Below are positions 57,321 to 64,000 of a stretch of DNA of 64,000 bases, piece by piece. Location: NCBI GenBank assembly GCA_022703445.1, contig JAKLDR010000006.1, positions 49,424-113,423 of the forward strand, given 5' to 3'. The notes below the pieces were generated by a model. That model saw only the letters and a list, made by a program, of their open reading frames with translations, made no database searches and was not told the DNA's origin. The stretch is from Planctomycetota bacterium. GTDB lineage: Bacteria; Planctomycetota; SZUA-567; JAKLDR01. The number at the start of each line of letters is the position of its first letter. The first letter of the stretch is position 1. The position numbers and the translations under genes were made by a program.

Positions 57321-58169
57321 TCGCCCCGCCTTTCTTGCCAGTTCATCCTTCGTTTCCCAATGTAGCCTGTCCCAATCCCGAATGGATATTGCGCACGCCT
57401 TTGCATCTTCGTCCACCATGAAGTAGCGCCCATGCTTATCCATTCTCAGAAAACGACCATTCTGCGAGAACCAGTCACGCCAACGCGCGGCATCTTTGCT
57501 GTCGATGTCCAAGCCACTATCCTTCTCTCTCACCGAGGGCCCCAATTTCACCATGCGCGCCAGCTCGCGAGTGGCCAGATTAGAACAGGTGCCGATAGCC
57601 GGGGCTCCTCCTGCGAACTCTCCTGCCATGGCTAGTCTGTCATCGGACAGTGCATCGGAATAGGTCTTCAGGCGACATAGGGCATCACATCGAATATAGG
57701 CGTTCAGGAATTCGAAACGGTAGGGTGGATGTTTCTCCTTCCGAAAAGCATCCTTCAGCGCCACAAGCGCCGATTCATCGCCGCAATCCTTCAGACCCCA
57801 ACTCAGCAACCATCGTGTCGTTGAATATTGTGTCTTGTGGAATCGAGCCAGCAACTCCGGTGGACCACCGTTCGGATCAGCAAGCAATAGCCAATGCGCA
57901 AGCTTGCAGACGTCATTGTTGGCTATCCGCCAATTAGCCGTGTAGGCATCGGCATCATTCTCGAGCACGAACTGGCGTTCATTCTCCTTGATGACGTTGT
58001 CGAGTTCAGAGAGGAGTTCCTTCAGGTCATCTTCACGCACGAGCATGCGTTCTTGGTCGTTTGCGGTGGGTGCCACTGCGTTCTGAGGTTCAGCGGACCG
58101 GACTGGTTCTGCAGCGAAACCAAGAAGTACTGCCGTTGATAGCAGCAAGAAACTGTGTCGGATGCGCAT
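57315..58169 (-). CDS. Secreted helical-repeat protein, function unknown
   Basis: 284 residues. Signal peptide (MRIRHSFLLLSTAVLLGFAA). A helical body follows with HEAT-like character: TTRWLLSWGLKDCGDESALV, then ALKDAFRKEKHPPYRFEFLN. C-terminal RWRDWFSQNGRFLRMDKHGR. Its last codons and stop lie inside the 23-bp direct repeat, so the C-terminus may have been set by an insertion. Starts 72 nt after the next lipoprotein gene, same strand. Confidence 0.7.
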   Translation of the reverse strand: MRIRHSFLLLSTAVLLGFAAEPVRSAEPQNAVAPTANDQERMLVREDDLKELLSELDNVIKENERQFVLENDADAYTANWRIANNDVCKLAHWLLLADPNGGPPELLARFHKTQYSTTRWLLSWGLKDCGDESALVALKDAFRKEKHPPYRFEFLNAYIRCDALCRLKTYSDALSDDRLAMAGEFAGGAPAIGTCSNLATRELARMVKLGPSVREKDSGLDIDSKDAARWRDWFSQNGRFLRMDKHGRYFMVDEDAKACAISIRDWDRLHWETKDELARKAGRL

Positions 58170-58241
58170 GAGCTTCGCCTTTCCGCAAGGGGGCAGTCAC
58201 GGCCCCCTGATGCTTCTGTCTATAGTCTTGTAGAACGCAGC

Positions 58242-59414
58242 CTAACGGGATGGGTTCACCGTGTTCCTGCTTCGCCTTGGTTCTGGCAATGGGGCGCCAA
58301 GTGAGGCATCCGCTAGATGGCACTCGACCAGATGCAGATCCGTCTCTGCCACAGTACCGTGGTGGACATACTGGTAGCGCACGATGCCCACGCCAGGCAC
58401 GAAGTCCATCTCCTGGTGATCGGGGTTGGTGCGGAGAACTAGGCGGTATTGCCTGCGGCCATCTCCTGGTGGAGCCCCCTTGATGCTCGAAAGCTTGGCC
58501 GGTGACACCTGCTCCACAGCCCAGGAGTAGAATCCTGGCTCGATGGGTCGGTCCGTCATGTTCCCGAATCCCGCACCCCGCCGCAGCGGCAGCTGCAGGA
58601 AGACTGTCTCCTCGGAGAGCGTACCGGCGGGGATCGGCTTCCCGGCCTTCACCGCAGCCAGGACCTCTTGACGCTGGTCTCCCTCGATGCGATGGAATCG
58701 ACCGCCCTTGGCCTGGACGATGAGGCTGTCGCTAGGCGCCTTGCCCTCCTCGTACCAGGCCAGGTCGCTGGGATGCCCCTTGATGACCGCGACCGTTCCC
58801 GCCTCGGTGGCGAAGGTCTCCGCCACCTGCATCTTCCAGGTCAGCGCAGCTTCCTTCACCTGGTTCGAGTTGGCAACCGTCCACTTCGTCTGGCCCTTGT
58901 AGACCCAGTAATTGCCGCGCGTCAGCGGGAAAGAAGCATTCTCCAGATTCACTGTTCGCACGTAGGTCTCATAGGGCTCGGGAATCCCCTTGTACCATTT
59001 CAGAAGGACCCGATACTCAAGGCCCGACTCTGTATATCCGTAGATGTGCCCATCCTGAATGACTTTCAGGCGCGGTGCGAAGTCGAACACATCTCGGGGG
59101 GCGTTCTTCAGGTGGAAGTTCCACATATGGCTAGCCGCAACATACTCGGGGGTCCGCCGCCACGGCTGATGTCCTTCTTGGTTAACGGACTCTTCGGCAC
59201 CGCGGGCGGCCTTCTCCCAGTTCACTTGACGGTATGCTTCCCACCCCTCGTAAGGAATCCGAGTCCATCCGCTCTCAGCCAGAGTCGCCACAGCCTTCTC
59301 GTTCAGAAGTGAAGGAAGAACTTCGTTCGTCTCAGGGCGGGAACGACATGAAGTCAGGCCAGCGCAAAGGAATGCACAGAGCACGAGCACAGTCCACGTC
59401 CGGCACGGTGTCAC
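58242..59414 (-). CDS. Lipoprotein of unknown function
   Basis: 390 residues from GTG, chosen because TAGGAGGGA lies 5 nt before it; an ATG at 59432 is the alternative. Lipobox CAGLTSC near 17-23. The body is beta-rich with no recognised domain (NYWVYKGQTKWTVANSNQVK, then TVAVIKGHPSDLAWYEEGKA), repeated phrases are absent. Downstream of the truncated module at 59432-59554, whose upstream regulatory sequence it may have inherited. Confidence 0.7.
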   Translation of the reverse strand: MTPCRTWTVLVLCAFLCAGLTSCRSRPETNEVLPSLLNEKAVATLAESGWTRIPYEGWEAYRQVNWEKAARGAEESVNQEGHQPWRRTPEYVAASHMWNFHLKNAPRDVFDFAPRLKVIQDGHIYGYTESGLEYRVLLKWYKGIPEPYETYVRTVNLENASFPLTRGNYWVYKGQTKWTVANSNQVKEAALTWKMQVAETFATEAGTVAVIKGHPSDLAWYEEGKAPSDSLIVQAKGGRFHRIEGDQRQEVLAAVKAGKPIPAGTLSEETVFLQLPLRRGAGFGNMTDRPIEPGFYSWAVEQVSPAKLSSIKGAPPGDGRRQYRLVLRTNPDHQEMDFVPGVGIVRYQYVHHGTVAETDLHLVECHLADASLGAPLPEPRRSRNTVNPSR

Positions 59415-59431
59415 AGCACTCCCTCCTATCA

Positions 59432-59600
59432 TCACATATGGGCTTGCTCTGCTGGTTCTTTCAGCAATTCCGGGGGGATGCCGGCGCTCCACGCCGCCAT
59501 CGGGCGCCAGGTGCGGAGGGGCGGTTGGACGGGCTGGCCCGCTGACTCCTTCACTGCTTGGACTCCTCGCCCCTGATCTTCTTCAGCGCCGAGGCGGCGG
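59432..59600 (-). pseudogene. Debris: HEAT-gene 3' end plus truncated membrane module
   Basis: On the minus strand, the last about 15 codons of a HEAT gene (ALKKIRGEESKQ, stop at 59551) overlap by GTGA a new frame beginning VKESAGQPVQPPLRTWRPMAAW (broken here by a stop after 40 residues at 59432). The same junction occurs intact at 49.66 kb and as debris at 61.16 kb. After Met-Ala-Ala-Trp-Ser-Ala-Gly the helix is lost. Confidence 0.75.
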
Positions 59601-59641
59601 CGGCGTGCATGGATTCCCGCCTGAGCCTTTATCGGAGTACA

Positions 59642-61003
59642 TCAGAGCATGTCTCCTGCTTGTAGCCGCAGCCTGCGCCGACGCACAACCCACAGCACAA
59701 GAGCAGCCAGAACGCATGCCGCTCCGGCGCTTACTCCGACAACCAGGAGCGCACTGCGGCGCTCCTTGGCAAGCTTTGCAGCTTCCCATGGTGGGACAGG
59801 CAGCGGCGCTGGAACGGGCTTCTGGCGGATGATCAGCCGTGGCTGGAAGCTCCCCGGGATTCTCGAGGCCTCGGGGACGAGCTCGGGGTGGATGGCCCAT
59901 GATTGCGTCAAGGACAGCTCTGTCTCCGGATGGGACGGCGATGGACCGTCGGCCACCCAGTATGGGCCGTCGGCCACTAAGTCCGGTATGCCGTCGCCGT
60001 TGTCGTCCCACTCGCGGCGGATAACCGTGCCGCTCTGGTCATACCAGCACCAGGAACTTGGCCACTTGCCGGGAGCGGCGGTATGGTACTGGATGTTCCC
60101 GACCGAAGGCCGGCCCCAGCGCCAATTCCGAATGCTGTCTTTGCCAACGGCACAGCTGAGTTCCCAGTCCGGGAAGAGCTTGCCGTTCTCCCACCATTCG
60201 CGGAAATGGTCCGGCAGCACGTCCGGGCCGCGGTAGCCCAGGCCGGCGTAGGCTTCCCTTGCCAGACTCTTGTCGGGCCGCAGCCAGCGGTAGTGCTTGG
60301 TGCCGGTGTCATCGGCCTCCGTGGTCATGGTCCAGCCCCGGCTCTTCCCGACCTCGATCCAGGCCTGCAGCTTCTCGCGGACGTCGATGGCCTCTTCGCC
60401 CTGATACAGCTGGCGCATGGCCTGGTCATCGACCTCGTATGGAAACCGGCGTGCCAGCTGGTGGTCGAGCCACTTCTTGAGGTACCCCCACCGCTCCAGG
60501 TCCCACGCCAGTCTCTTGGCCAGGTCATCTTCCTTCCTGAGCGCAGCGAAGCCTTCGCCCGCTTTGAAATACAGGATGAAGTTCTCCGGTGAGTTGCGAT
60601 CCCCGTAGAACACCTCCAGACCGGCGAAGTCGCCCACGGCGTAAAAGTCGACATGGCTCTTGTCGGCCTGGGGATCCACGGGCCTAATGCCGCCCAGCGT
60701 AATGGCCCGCGGATGGAAGCAGGGCAAGGAGTAGGTCTTGGCCGGTTTCTCGGTCTTCTCGCCGAAGATGGCCACCAGATCGCGCTGCTTCAGAACAGAC
60801 AGGCGCTTCTTCAGTGCGAGGACCTCCTCGTCCAACTTCTTCAGCTGAAGGTTCTTCTCTTGGAGCCTGAACACAAGCGAAGTGTCGTCAAACTCGTCCG
60901 TGAGCAGCATGCCAATGCACGCGTAGGCCGGACCGGCGAGGACCGCACCCAGCACCGCCCAGGCGATGATGGCCTTGTTCAGTGAACGGGACGCAACTTC
61001 CAT
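59642..61003 (-). CDS. Membrane protein with large extracytoplasmic domain, function unknown
   Basis: 453 residues from ATG. N-terminal helix (AIIAWAVLGAVLAGPAYACI, about 11-30), a short Leu/Lys coiled coil (about 45-75), a long domain rich in Trp and Asp, then a C-terminal membrane helix (ALLVVGVSAGAACVLAALVL) and an Arg-rich tail. DDNGDGIPDL is a calcium-loop-like (EF-hand or thrombospondin-3-like) motif. Promoter copy 10 lies 29 nt upstream. Confidence 0.7.
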   Translation of the reverse strand: MEVASRSLNKAIIAWAVLGAVLAGPAYACIGMLLTDEFDDTSLVFRLQEKNLQLKKLDEEVLALKKRLSVLKQRDLVAIFGEKTEKPAKTYSLPCFHPRAITLGGIRPVDPQADKSHVDFYAVGDFAGLEVFYGDRNSPENFILYFKAGEGFAALRKEDDLAKRLAWDLERWGYLKKWLDHQLARRFPYEVDDQAMRQLYQGEEAIDVREKLQAWIEVGKSRGWTMTTEADDTGTKHYRWLRPDKSLAREAYAGLGYRGPDVLPDHFREWWENGKLFPDWELSCAVGKDSIRNWRWGRPSVGNIQYHTAAPGKWPSSWCWYDQSGTVIRREWDDNGDGIPDLVADGPYWVADGPSPSHPETELSLTQSWAIHPELVPEASRIPGSFQPRLIIRQKPVPAPLPVPPWEAAKLAKERRSALLVVGVSAGAACVLAALVLWVVRRRRLRLQAGDML

Positions 61004-61031
61004 TGCGCTTCTCCGGCAGTCTCCTCCCGTC

Positions 61032-61059
61032 ATTCTCCCCGCCTCTCGGCGCGGCGCAA
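61032..61059 (-). promoter_or_regulatory. Array promoter repeat, copy 10
   Basis: Minus strand: TTGCGC (61059-61054), 16-nt spacer CGCGCCGAGAGGCGGG, GAGAAT (61037-61032). About 12 kb from the main cluster; the stop of the truncated module at 61066 (TAGGCC) is part of it. Confidence 0.65.
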
Positions 61060-61065
61060 GCTGGC

Positions 61066-61158
61066 CTACGAAGAAGCGCCGCTCCCCGCCGTCCACGCCG
61101 CCATCGGCCGCCAGGTGCGGAGGGGCGGTTGGACGGGCTGGCCCGCTGACTCCTTCAC
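61066..61158 (-). pseudogene. Truncated membrane-module gene
   Basis: 30-codon frame beginning GTG, reading VKESAGQPVQPPLRTWRP, then MAAWTAGSGASS and stop. Starts by GTGA overlap with the HEAT remnant at 61155 and ends in the TAGGCC of promoter copy 10. The rest of the gene is missing. Confidence 0.75.
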
Positions 61159-61305
61159 GGCTTGGCCTCCTCGCCCCTGATCTTCTTCAGCGCATCGGCG
61201 GCGGCGGCGCGGACCTGCTCTGACTTGTCTGTCAGACCACGTTCGAGCCCGGGGATGCTCGCCCGCGCGGCTGGGCCGATGCAGCCAATCGATTTAGCGG
61301 CATTC
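61155..61305 (-). pseudogene. 3' fragment of a HEAT-repeat gene
   Basis: About 50 codons ending AADALKKIRGEEAKP, preceded by AKSIGCIGPAARASIPGLER, which is HEAT-like and close to the 3' end of the gene at 49659. It runs head-on into the recombinase fragment on the other strand at about 61300, where its upstream part was lost. Confidence 0.7.
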
Positions 61306-61770
61306 ATCGTCGGCCAGATCCGCCACATCGCCAAGAACCAGGCGCTGATGGCGGAGACTTTGCGGCGGGTCAAGGACGAGGTCCGGGGCGCGGCCAAGAC
61401 GCTGGAGGATGAGCGGTCCGAACTGGCCGGCGAGGTTCAACGCCTCAATCGCGAGCTGAAGAACGCCGCCGGCCGGGAGTCCCCGGCGCGGCTGGCCGAT
61501 ATCCAGGACCGGCTCCGAATGGCCGACCGCAGGATGACCGAGATCGACGACGAACTGGCCAGGCTGGAACGACGGATGCCCGCCGACAGGGAGTTCGAGA
61601 GCGCGTTCAAGCTCTTCGATCCCCTCTGGGAGACGCTCGCGCCGCAGGAACAGGCTCGGGTGATCGAGCTGCTCGTCAAGCGCGTCGACTACGACGGCCA
61701 GAAGGGGAAGGTGGTCGTGACCTTCCACGATAGCGGCCTGGCCAAGCTGGCCGAGAGCCTGGCCAGCTGA
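61300..61770 (+). pseudogene. C-terminal fragment of a large serine recombinase
   Basis: The frame ending at 61770 reads IVGQIRHIAKNQALMAETLR, a long charged coiled-coil, then EQARVIELLVKRVDYDGQKG and VVVTFHDSGLAKLAESLAS, the usual tail of serine recombinases with a recombinase/zinc-ribbon domain. The catalytic resolvase domain and zinc ribbon are absent; the break is at the junction with the HEAT debris. It cannot recombine DNA on its own. Confidence 0.8.
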
Positions 61771-61780
61771 GGAGGCAGCC

Positions 61781-62182
61781 ATGAGCGATGGCCTGACGGT
61801 GGAGCTGACGGTCCATTTCAAACAGGGCACGCGGGGCGTCAAAGCCCTCGTGGAAGGCGAGGCGAAGCCGGCCAAGGCCGCGCCTGACCGCCTGCCGCGC
61901 GTCGCCCACCTCATGGCCCTGGCGATCAAGATGGACGGGCTCCTGCGCCACGGGGTGGCCAAGGACTACGCCGACCTGGCCAGGCTCGGCCGGGTCAGCC
62001 GGCCAAGGATGACGCAGATCATGTGCCTGCTCAACCTGGCGCCCGACATCCAGGAATCGGTCCTCTTCCTGCAGCCGGTCAGAGCAGGCTACGACCCGGT
62101 CACGGAACGCGACATCAGGAAGATCGCGGCGGAGATGGAGTGGCGGAAGCAACGGGTCATGTGGAAGCTTCAGGGCAAGTAG
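61781..62182 (+). CDS. Recombinase-associated small HTH protein
   Basis: 133 residues, 10 nt after the recombinase fragment with GAGGAGGCAGCC before its ATG. A helix-turn-helix (HGVAKDYADLARLGRVSRPR, then MTQIMCLLNLAPDIQES) like those in the accessory gene that commonly trails serine recombinases in PVC genomes. Probably a leftover accessory factor of the same mobile element. Complete. Confidence 0.7.
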   Translation: MSDGLTVELTVHFKQGTRGVKALVEGEAKPAKAAPDRLPRVAHLMALAIKMDGLLRHGVAKDYADLARLGRVSRPRMTQIMCLLNLAPDIQESVLFLQPVRAGYDPVTERDIRKIAAEMEWRKQRVMWKLQGK

Positions 62183-62196
62183 CCGACAGCGCCCGA

Positions 62197-62219
62197 CACA
62201 GGTCCCTGGGCCGCTACAG
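62197..62219. repeat. 23-bp direct repeat, copy B
   Basis: Matches 57298-57320 at 22 of 23 positions in the same orientation and lies 14 nt after the recombinase-associated gene. See copy A. Likely an end sequence or recombination site of mobile DNA. Confidence 0.7.
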
Positions 62220-62269
62220 GGAAGATCATTTTGTGCCGGAATTTGCTTGACGAAACATGCTTGCATGAT

Positions 62270-62293
62270 AGACTGAATATAGATTCATAGTCT
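62270..62293 (+). promoter_or_regulatory. Dyad operator of the TetR-Rnk gene
   Basis: AGACT-GAAT-ATAG-ATTC-AT-AGTCT is an interrupted palindrome (arms 9, one 2-nt slip), 24 nt before the ATG at 62317, beside AT-rich repeats of ATAGATTC. TTGCTT or TTGACG 20-27 nt upstream may be the -35. Fits autoregulation by the encoded TetR domain. Confidence 0.55.
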
Positions 62294-62316
62294 GAGGATA
62301 GATTCGCGAGGACACC

Positions 62317-63405
62317 ATGCCACGAATCAGCAAACCCGCCACTAAGGCTCGCAGAAAGAAGGAGGATGAATTGCGCCACGCGACCGTCCTCGACGCAGCC
62401 GAAAAGGTGTTCCAGGTTGAGGGCTATCAGACTGCCACGGCGGAGAAGATCGCGGCCAGCGCCGGCGTGTCCGTGGGCACGATCTACAACCTCTTCGGGA
62501 GCAAGAAGCGGATCTACGCCGGCATAATCAGCCGCATCGCTCAGCAGATGCTCGATTATGTGAAGGACAGCATCTTACCCATTGAGGACTCGGCACTCGC
62601 CATCGAACGTCTCATCTTGTTCCGCCTGTCGAACTTCGAGCGGCAGAGGTTGTTCCTCGTTCTGTTCTCGTGTGAGCGGTCTTCCGGCGCCTACCCTGAT
62701 CCGGAAACGCTCTCCGAGAAGATTAGGGCGCAGTATGGCAGCTACTTGGACTACGTTGCGAGCATCTTTGAGCGCAGCCCGCATAAGGACGCGTCCGAGA
62801 CGAGGCGTGCTCTCCACTTGGCGCTCAGTTTTGAGGGGGTGCTTAACGCATTTGTCGGCTATTGGAGCGGCCCCGGAGCACATAAGCAGCCAGTCAAAGC
62901 GCGAGCGCGATACATAAAGGACGCTGTCATGCGGATGGTCGAACTGCGGCGAACTGGCTCTGACGCGGAGAGTGAGGCGACGGCAAGCGAACAACGTGAC
63001 ATCTACATTACTAGCTTTGACCTTGTGCGCCTAAAGGAGCTCATCACTGTGGCCCGAGGTTTCGGGGCTGCGGACGCTGCCGTTCACCTCAACGAACTCG
63101 GGACCAGGCTGTCGTGCGGCAAGATCGTAGACCCCACACTTGTGCCTCATGACGTCCTAACAATGAACTCCAGGTTCCGTTTGAGTGGCGCCTCCGGCGG
63201 CGAGGCCAGCGTACTTTGCCTGGTGTTCCCGGTAGATGCGGACAAGGACCCATCGAACATCTCGGTCCTTGACCCACTGGGTACATCGCTCCTTGGCCGG
63301 CGTGTGGGCGACACAGTCGAAGCCCACAGCCCGAACGGCAGCAGGCAGTACAAGATACTGGAGATCCTCTACCAGCCTGAGTCTGCCGGCGACTACCATC
63401 GCTAG
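62317..63405 (+). CDS. TetR-family regulator fused to Rnk/GreA-like C-terminal domain
   Basis: 362 residues. Residues about 20-75 form a TetR HTH (LDAAEKVFQVEGYQTATAEK, then IAASAGVSVGTIYNLFGSKK) with ligand-binding helices to about 205. Residues about 225-355 read ITSFDLVRLKELITVARGFG, then DPTLVPHDVLTMNSRFRL and SVLDPLGTSLLGRRVGDTVE, which is the Rnk/GreA C-terminal fold that docks in the RNA polymerase secondary channel. The separation of the two modules is clean. I know of no characterised protein with this order. An HTH plus an RNA-polymerase-docking domain could repress or activate at the polymerase directly. Followed 43 nt later by a free Rnk-like gene. Confidence 0.85.
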   Translation: MPRISKPATKARRKKEDELRHATVLDAAEKVFQVEGYQTATAEKIAASAGVSVGTIYNLFGSKKRIYAGIISRIAQQMLDYVKDSILPIEDSALAIERLILFRLSNFERQRLFLVLFSCERSSGAYPDPETLSEKIRAQYGSYLDYVASIFERSPHKDASETRRALHLALSFEGVLNAFVGYWSGPGAHKQPVKARARYIKDAVMRMVELRRTGSDAESEATASEQRDIYITSFDLVRLKELITVARGFGAADAAVHLNELGTRLSCGKIVDPTLVPHDVLTMNSRFRLSGASGGEASVLCLVFPVDADKDPSNISVLDPLGTSLLGRRVGDTVEAHSPNGSRQYKILEILYQPESAGDYHR

Positions 63406-63448
63406 ACAGACGCAGGGAGAACCATTTGCGCCGATCAGGAAGAATACC

Positions 63449-63883
63449 ATGGGAACCAACGGCAACGAAATCATCCTGTCAGACCGCGATCACGCGCGCC
63501 TCAGTGAGTTGGTCGAGACGTTGCGCCTGCAGCTAGACCGGTCGGGGGCATCTGTGGAATCGTCACGCTGTCTGGAGCTCTTAGAGAAGGAGCTTGACCG
63601 GGCGTGCGTTGTGAACCTCGCCGACTTGCCAGCAGATGTGGTGGCCATGAACTCGCGCGTCGTCGTCCGAGACCTAGACTCCGGCGAGAAGCTGGCTTAC
63701 GAGATAACTTGGCCCGGCGAAGGCGCGGCTGAGCAGCAAAGCATATCGGTGCTTGCGCCGCTGGGCATGGCCTTGCTGGGCTATCGCACCGGACAGGTCG
63801 TTGAGTGGCCGGTGCCGGCAGGCGTTCGCAAGTTGAAGATCGTCACGGCAAGCCAGCAGGCCGTTAAGAGGAGCTTGTCATGA
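63449..63883 (+). CDS. Rnk-like regulator of nucleoside diphosphate kinase
   Basis: 144 residues: N-terminal coiled-coil hairpin (LSDRDHARLSELVETLRLQL, then ELLEKELDRA) and GreA C-terminal/FKBP-like fold (LPADVVAMNSRVVVRD, then LAPLGMALLGYRTGQVVEWP). Rnk-type proteins bind RNA polymerase. Homologous to the C-terminal half of the preceding TetR fusion, so the pair looks like a duplication. The stop overlaps the next small frame (ATGA). Confidence 0.88.
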   Translation: MGTNGNEIILSDRDHARLSELVETLRLQLDRSGASVESSRCLELLEKELDRACVVNLADLPADVVAMNSRVVVRDLDSGEKLAYEITWPGEGAAEQQSISVLAPLGMALLGYRTGQVVEWPVPAGVRKLKIVTASQQAVKRSLS

Positions 63884-63987
63884 GTACGAGGCATTGCGCG
63901 AGGTATCCAGGCGCAGCATTGCTGATCAGCCTCCAGGTCTCCGGCGGCTGGTTGGGAGAGGAGGTCTGCAATGAGCCAGGGGCGTGA
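63880..63987 (+). CDS. Possible 35-residue ORF
   Basis: Opens with ATGA overlap at the Rnk stop, with GAGGAGC upstream, and has a hydrophobic centre (GAALLISLQVSG). Too short to recognise; it may only be the leader before the gene at 63971. Confidence 0.35.
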   Translation: MSTRHCARYPGAALLISLQVSGGWLGEEVCNEPGA

Positions 63988-64000
63988 TCGAGACATTCTT
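63971..64000 (+). CDS. Start of a gene cut by the window edge
   Basis: ATG with GGGAGAGGAGG ribosome binding site, reading MSQGRDRDIL before the edge. Overlaps the small ORF by 17 nt. Unknown. Confidence 0.5.
   Translation, partial: MSQGRDRDIL

Noticed and set aside
41202..61059. Integron attC sites separating gene cassettes
   Set aside because: The repeats lie between single genes as attC sites do, but they lack the RYYYAAC/GTTRRRY core pair and the long stem, and no IntI-type integrase gene is present. The promoter reading explains the conserved spacing better.
1..64000. tRNA, rRNA or riboswitch genes
   Set aside because: I looked for cloverleaf and rRNA-like segments in the gaps and saw none I could support; no scan with covariance models was possible.

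Overview
The window is about 64 kb of GC-rich bacterial DNA with strong GGAGG-type ribosome binding sites. It carries two giant Ser/Thr kinases (one fused to WD40 repeats, one to a lectin-like domain and TPRs), prenyltransferase-fold repeat proteins, many secreted or anchored HEAT-repeat proteins, Gfo/Idh and GH4 sugar enzymes, and several AraC regulators. This mix suggests a planctomycete or another PVC-group relative. That is inferred from gene content only, because no rRNA, tRNA or other taxonomic marker was seen.

Layout. 0-5 kb (minus strand): a PilZ/MshEN c-di-GMP receptor, a membrane-anchored prenyltransferase-fold protein and a GH4 glycosidase. 5-13 kb (plus): an AraC regulator divergent from the GH4 gene, then a compact three-gene block (a sugar isomerase-oxidoreductase fusion, a secreted Kelch-like propeller and a secreted DUF4091 glycosidase-like protein) that looks like a carbohydrate-use operon. 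13-21 kb: a second AraC gene, a small lipoprotein, a multi-pass membrane protein, a WD40 kinase, and holB plus tmk. 21-30 kb (minus): a tightly packed run of UDP-sugar dehydrogenase, tsaE, a NagB/PIG-L fusion, lpd, a secreted protein, a fused lipB-lipA gene and a free-standing lipoyl domain. 30-40 kb: the second kinase, a putative toxin-antitoxin pair, membrane HEAT proteins and a second GH4/AraC divergent pair.

40.9-61.3 kb is an accessory island and the most unusual part. A one-directional array of short, mostly unrelated genes (ribbon-helix-helix, DUF4375-like, DUF6882-like, DUF1963/YwqG-like, thioredoxins, ankyrin, HEAT, TPR and unrecognised proteins) is punctuated by ten near-identical copies of a 30-40 nt intergenic element. 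Each copy reads as a promoter (TTGCGC-N16-GAGAAT). A sister form (TTGCGC-N17-TAAGCT) precedes three more genes or gene remnants. Single-copy promoters elsewhere in the window use the same -35. Six copies of a 5' module encoding PAPPLRTWRPM plus a membrane anchor head genes with different C-termini or end abruptly, which points to module shuffling. The protein mix resembles loci that collect immunity proteins, but no toxin partner is visible.

53-64 kb is a scar zone. It holds a 97-bp tandem repeat running into a GIY-YIG nuclease gene, long hairpins, an AAA/DUF4143 ATPase behind twin palindromes, a 277-bp MITE, an rve transposase, a decapitated serine recombinase and a 23-bp direct repeat found beside both mobile-element genes. 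The right end encodes an unusual TetR-Rnk fusion followed by a free Rnk-like protein.
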